The notes under the pieces were generated by a model. That model was not told the origin of the DNA. It was given only the letters and a program-made list of their open reading frames with translations, and searched no databases. Made by a program: the position numbers and the translations under genes. DNA of 64,000 bases from positions 4,092,001 to 4,156,000 of the forward strand of contig NC_080577.1 of NCBI RefSeq assembly GCF_029962835.1, given 5' to 3'. This DNA is from Magnolia sinica. Lineage: Eukaryota > Streptophyta > Magnoliopsida > Magnoliales > Magnoliaceae. Shown in pieces: positions 61,990-64,000 of this stretch; position 1 is the first letter of the stretch; each line of letters starts with the position of its first letter.

Positions 61990-64000
61990 GAACTTCCAGT
62001 TAAATTAAAAGCAACCTACCCAAATTCTTACAAGGTAACTTCCCTGTATGCAAAATACCCTTTTAAGAAAACTAACACAAGGCCCTACACAATGGTTCTG
62101 TGGCAGACACGTATGCATCTTGTGTACATGCAATTTATACTAAGGGAGCAGCAACAACACTACGAATACAAACTAAGCTCTGTTGACATAATACTAATTG
62201 TACTTCTCCTCCAGTGATGTGGGAACACAATTGAAGGTTGGAAATGCCTTTGCCTAATTGTAGTGTCGAATCTGGTGATGTTTGAAGTGTTGGGAATCAT
62301 GTATGGAGTTATCAATGACTTCAAACACATTGTTTTTGTAATTGTATATTATGCAATTTGAAGCAAATACTATTTGTTAGTGTCATGATCCAGAAAGCAT
62401 CAAATAATTTCAAACAAACTACTAGGATGTGCATTGATTGCTAGCTATCTCACTACTGAAGTGACATCACCAAGTTCTGTGGGCCCCACCATAATATGTG
62501 TTGTATATGTACATGCCCATTCATTTGGCAAGATCATTTTTGGCCGTGAGTTCAAAAATGAACAGGTCAAAATTCTAAGTGGACCTCATTACATAAAAAA
62601 GAAGTGAGGATAGTGATGCCCATTGGATACTTGGAAAAGTAAGAAACAGCACCAACAAATGACTGAAAGCCAAACATTGGTTTTAACACAGAACTGAAGA
62701 GTAATAACATATTATGAGTGCATCCACATGCTTGAAAATTGCGTCCTTATGCCGATGCACATTTTCAGGAAGTTGCTTTCACAGTTGAAAGTAGCTTTCA
62801 TAGTTGTGGACTCAATAAAGTACACAAAAGAAAATAATCCTCAGATACTAACAATCCAAAAAATGAACTACAGATAGTCATGAAGGAAAATGTAGAATCG
62901 TAAAATCATGCTTCCAATGGGGAATACTGAACTACATACTTATGGCGATGCACCTTTTCAGGAAGTTGCTTTCACAGTTGAAAGTAGCTTTCATAGTTGT
63001 GGACTCAATAAGTAAACAACAGAAAATAATCCTTAGATACCCGCAATCTAAAAAATGAACTACAGACAGTCATGAAAGAAAATGTAGAATCATAAAATCA
63101 TGTTTCCAATGGGGAATATTGAACTACATACTTGAAGAATAATGTTACTATGCCGTTAACTTGAGGAGACAAGAATACCTGCTAATTACAATTCTGAATG
63201 AAATAAATAAACAAGCTACTTTGTACGATCTAATTTGGGAGCATTATTAGTAGTGATAACTGAATGTTCAACAATTAAATTCAATCAAGCATCCAACTGC
63301 ATCCGAAAGCAGAATTTCTCTTAGAAGAAAAAAGAGGCAGGCGCATTATGGCCTGCTTGTATCTGCTCTAAGATAATTGGACTTTAACTAAAATTCATAA
63401 GGTAAGATACTAAAACAAAGTTTCTATGTATGAAAGAAGATTGCATTTTTCTGATCATCAAGATAATTATCTTGATGAGTTGAAACAAAAACATGGGAGA
63501 ATGAATTATTGTCGTCTCAAAACCATGAGGAAAGCATGAGCATTATTAGAAAAAAATAGTATGTAGTTCATTTTATCAGTTACCCCACATCTAACAAATC
63601 TTCCTCTTTATATAAACCAAGAAACTGCTTCCAATGGAAAACTGAATGTGAAGAATGGGATATGCCATTAAAATTGCACGAAGACAGCTTTTGGCAGATG
63701 TAAGTAAATGAATTTATATACATCATGCCATAGCATAAGATTTTAAGGGTGAGAAGGTGCAAATAGGAACATAGCTATGCTTAACAAAGAAAACAGTGTG
63801 CCCACACATATAGTAAATGAAATTACATAGTCTATTAATAAATGAATCCATCTGCAAATGAAGATAGCATTAATCAAACAGTGGTTAACATACGTATCCA
63901 TACCAGAAATTCATATCTCGATTCCAATGAAAACCAACCAGAGTAGATCCATCTGAGATCTACGATTGTAACACCTCTAATTTAGTAAAAAGAGATTTTC
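61990..64000. other. AT-rich DNA, candidate introns of a minus-strand gene
   Basis: Contains a MITE left-arm fragment (about 62475-62640) and a 193-bp tandem duplication (62746-63132). A possible short exon lies on the minus strand near 63592-63655 (FHWKQFLGLYKEEDLLDVG, between ATTCAG and GTAACT). None of this is enough for a gene model. Confidence 0.35.
62746..63132. repeat. 193-bp direct tandem duplication
   Basis: Unit 1 62746-62938 and unit 2 62939-63132 share TTTTCAGGAAGTTGCTTTCA, CAGTTGAAAGTAGCTTTCAT and TTCCAATGGGGAATA, with scattered differences (by eye about 8%). Each unit also contains GTTGCTTTCACAGTTGAAAG, a short imperfect inverted repeat. Confidence 0.88.

Overview
This window is nuclear DNA from a flowering plant. 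It has intron-rich genes with GT-AG introns, a nuclear tRNA gene, and a heavy load of plant retrotransposons, MITEs, SINEs and a LINE. Many palindromic MITEs carry GGGCCCACC-type and CCGTCCATCC-type arms. From memory of such repeats a magnoliid is plausible, but this is a weak inference.

Layout. 1-5.2 kb: the last seven coding exons of a UDP-glucose 4-epimerase gene (+), with an antisense RTE-type LINE remnant in its last intron. 5.2-10.7 kb: intergenic DNA with a palindromic MITE and a hAT-like MITE. 10.7-24.8 kb: a complete 16-exon dynamin-related GTPase gene, DRP1A-like (+, 609 aa). Its 4.8 kb fourth intron is built of tandem repeats and an insertion, and its tenth intron holds a near full-length SINE. 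24.8-35.2 kb: intergenic DNA with 5'-truncated SINEs, palindromic MITEs and a tRNA-Ala(CGC) gene (-). 35.2-38.8 kb: a class-3 lipase-like alpha/beta hydrolase gene (+, 344 aa) with a leader intron and a MITE ending about 50 bp from its TATA box. 38.8-41.1 kb: intergenic.

41.1-50.5 kb: a Ty1/copia element (Tork/TNT1-like), broken, with both LTRs and a 5-bp target duplication. It is split in its RNase H region by a 4.3 kb solo LTR of a second, probably Gypsy-type family. 50.5-59.9 kb: MITEs, then on the minus strand a decayed PIF/Harbinger-type set: a HARBI1-like transposase, a MYB/SANT-like partner ORF, and an open stretch resembling an RNase H1 N-terminal domain followed by a membrane segment. 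A second solo LTR of the same long family (4.1 kb) sits inside the MYB/SANT ORF. 59.9-64 kb: mostly unassigned, with possible exons of an unrecognised minus-strand gene and a 193-bp tandem duplication.

The genes are unrelated housekeeping functions: nucleotide-sugar interconversion for cell-wall and galactolipid synthesis, membrane scission at the cell plate and clathrin-coated pits, and lipid hydrolysis. They do not form a pathway unit. No new host system is convincingly present. The most unusual material is the nested repeat stack: long solo LTRs that carry MITE-derived palindromes, a degenerate TGGGCCTTA array and a complex 333-bp tandem duplication. Also notable are the complementary (TC)n and (GA)n tracts bracketing the DRP1A coding region.
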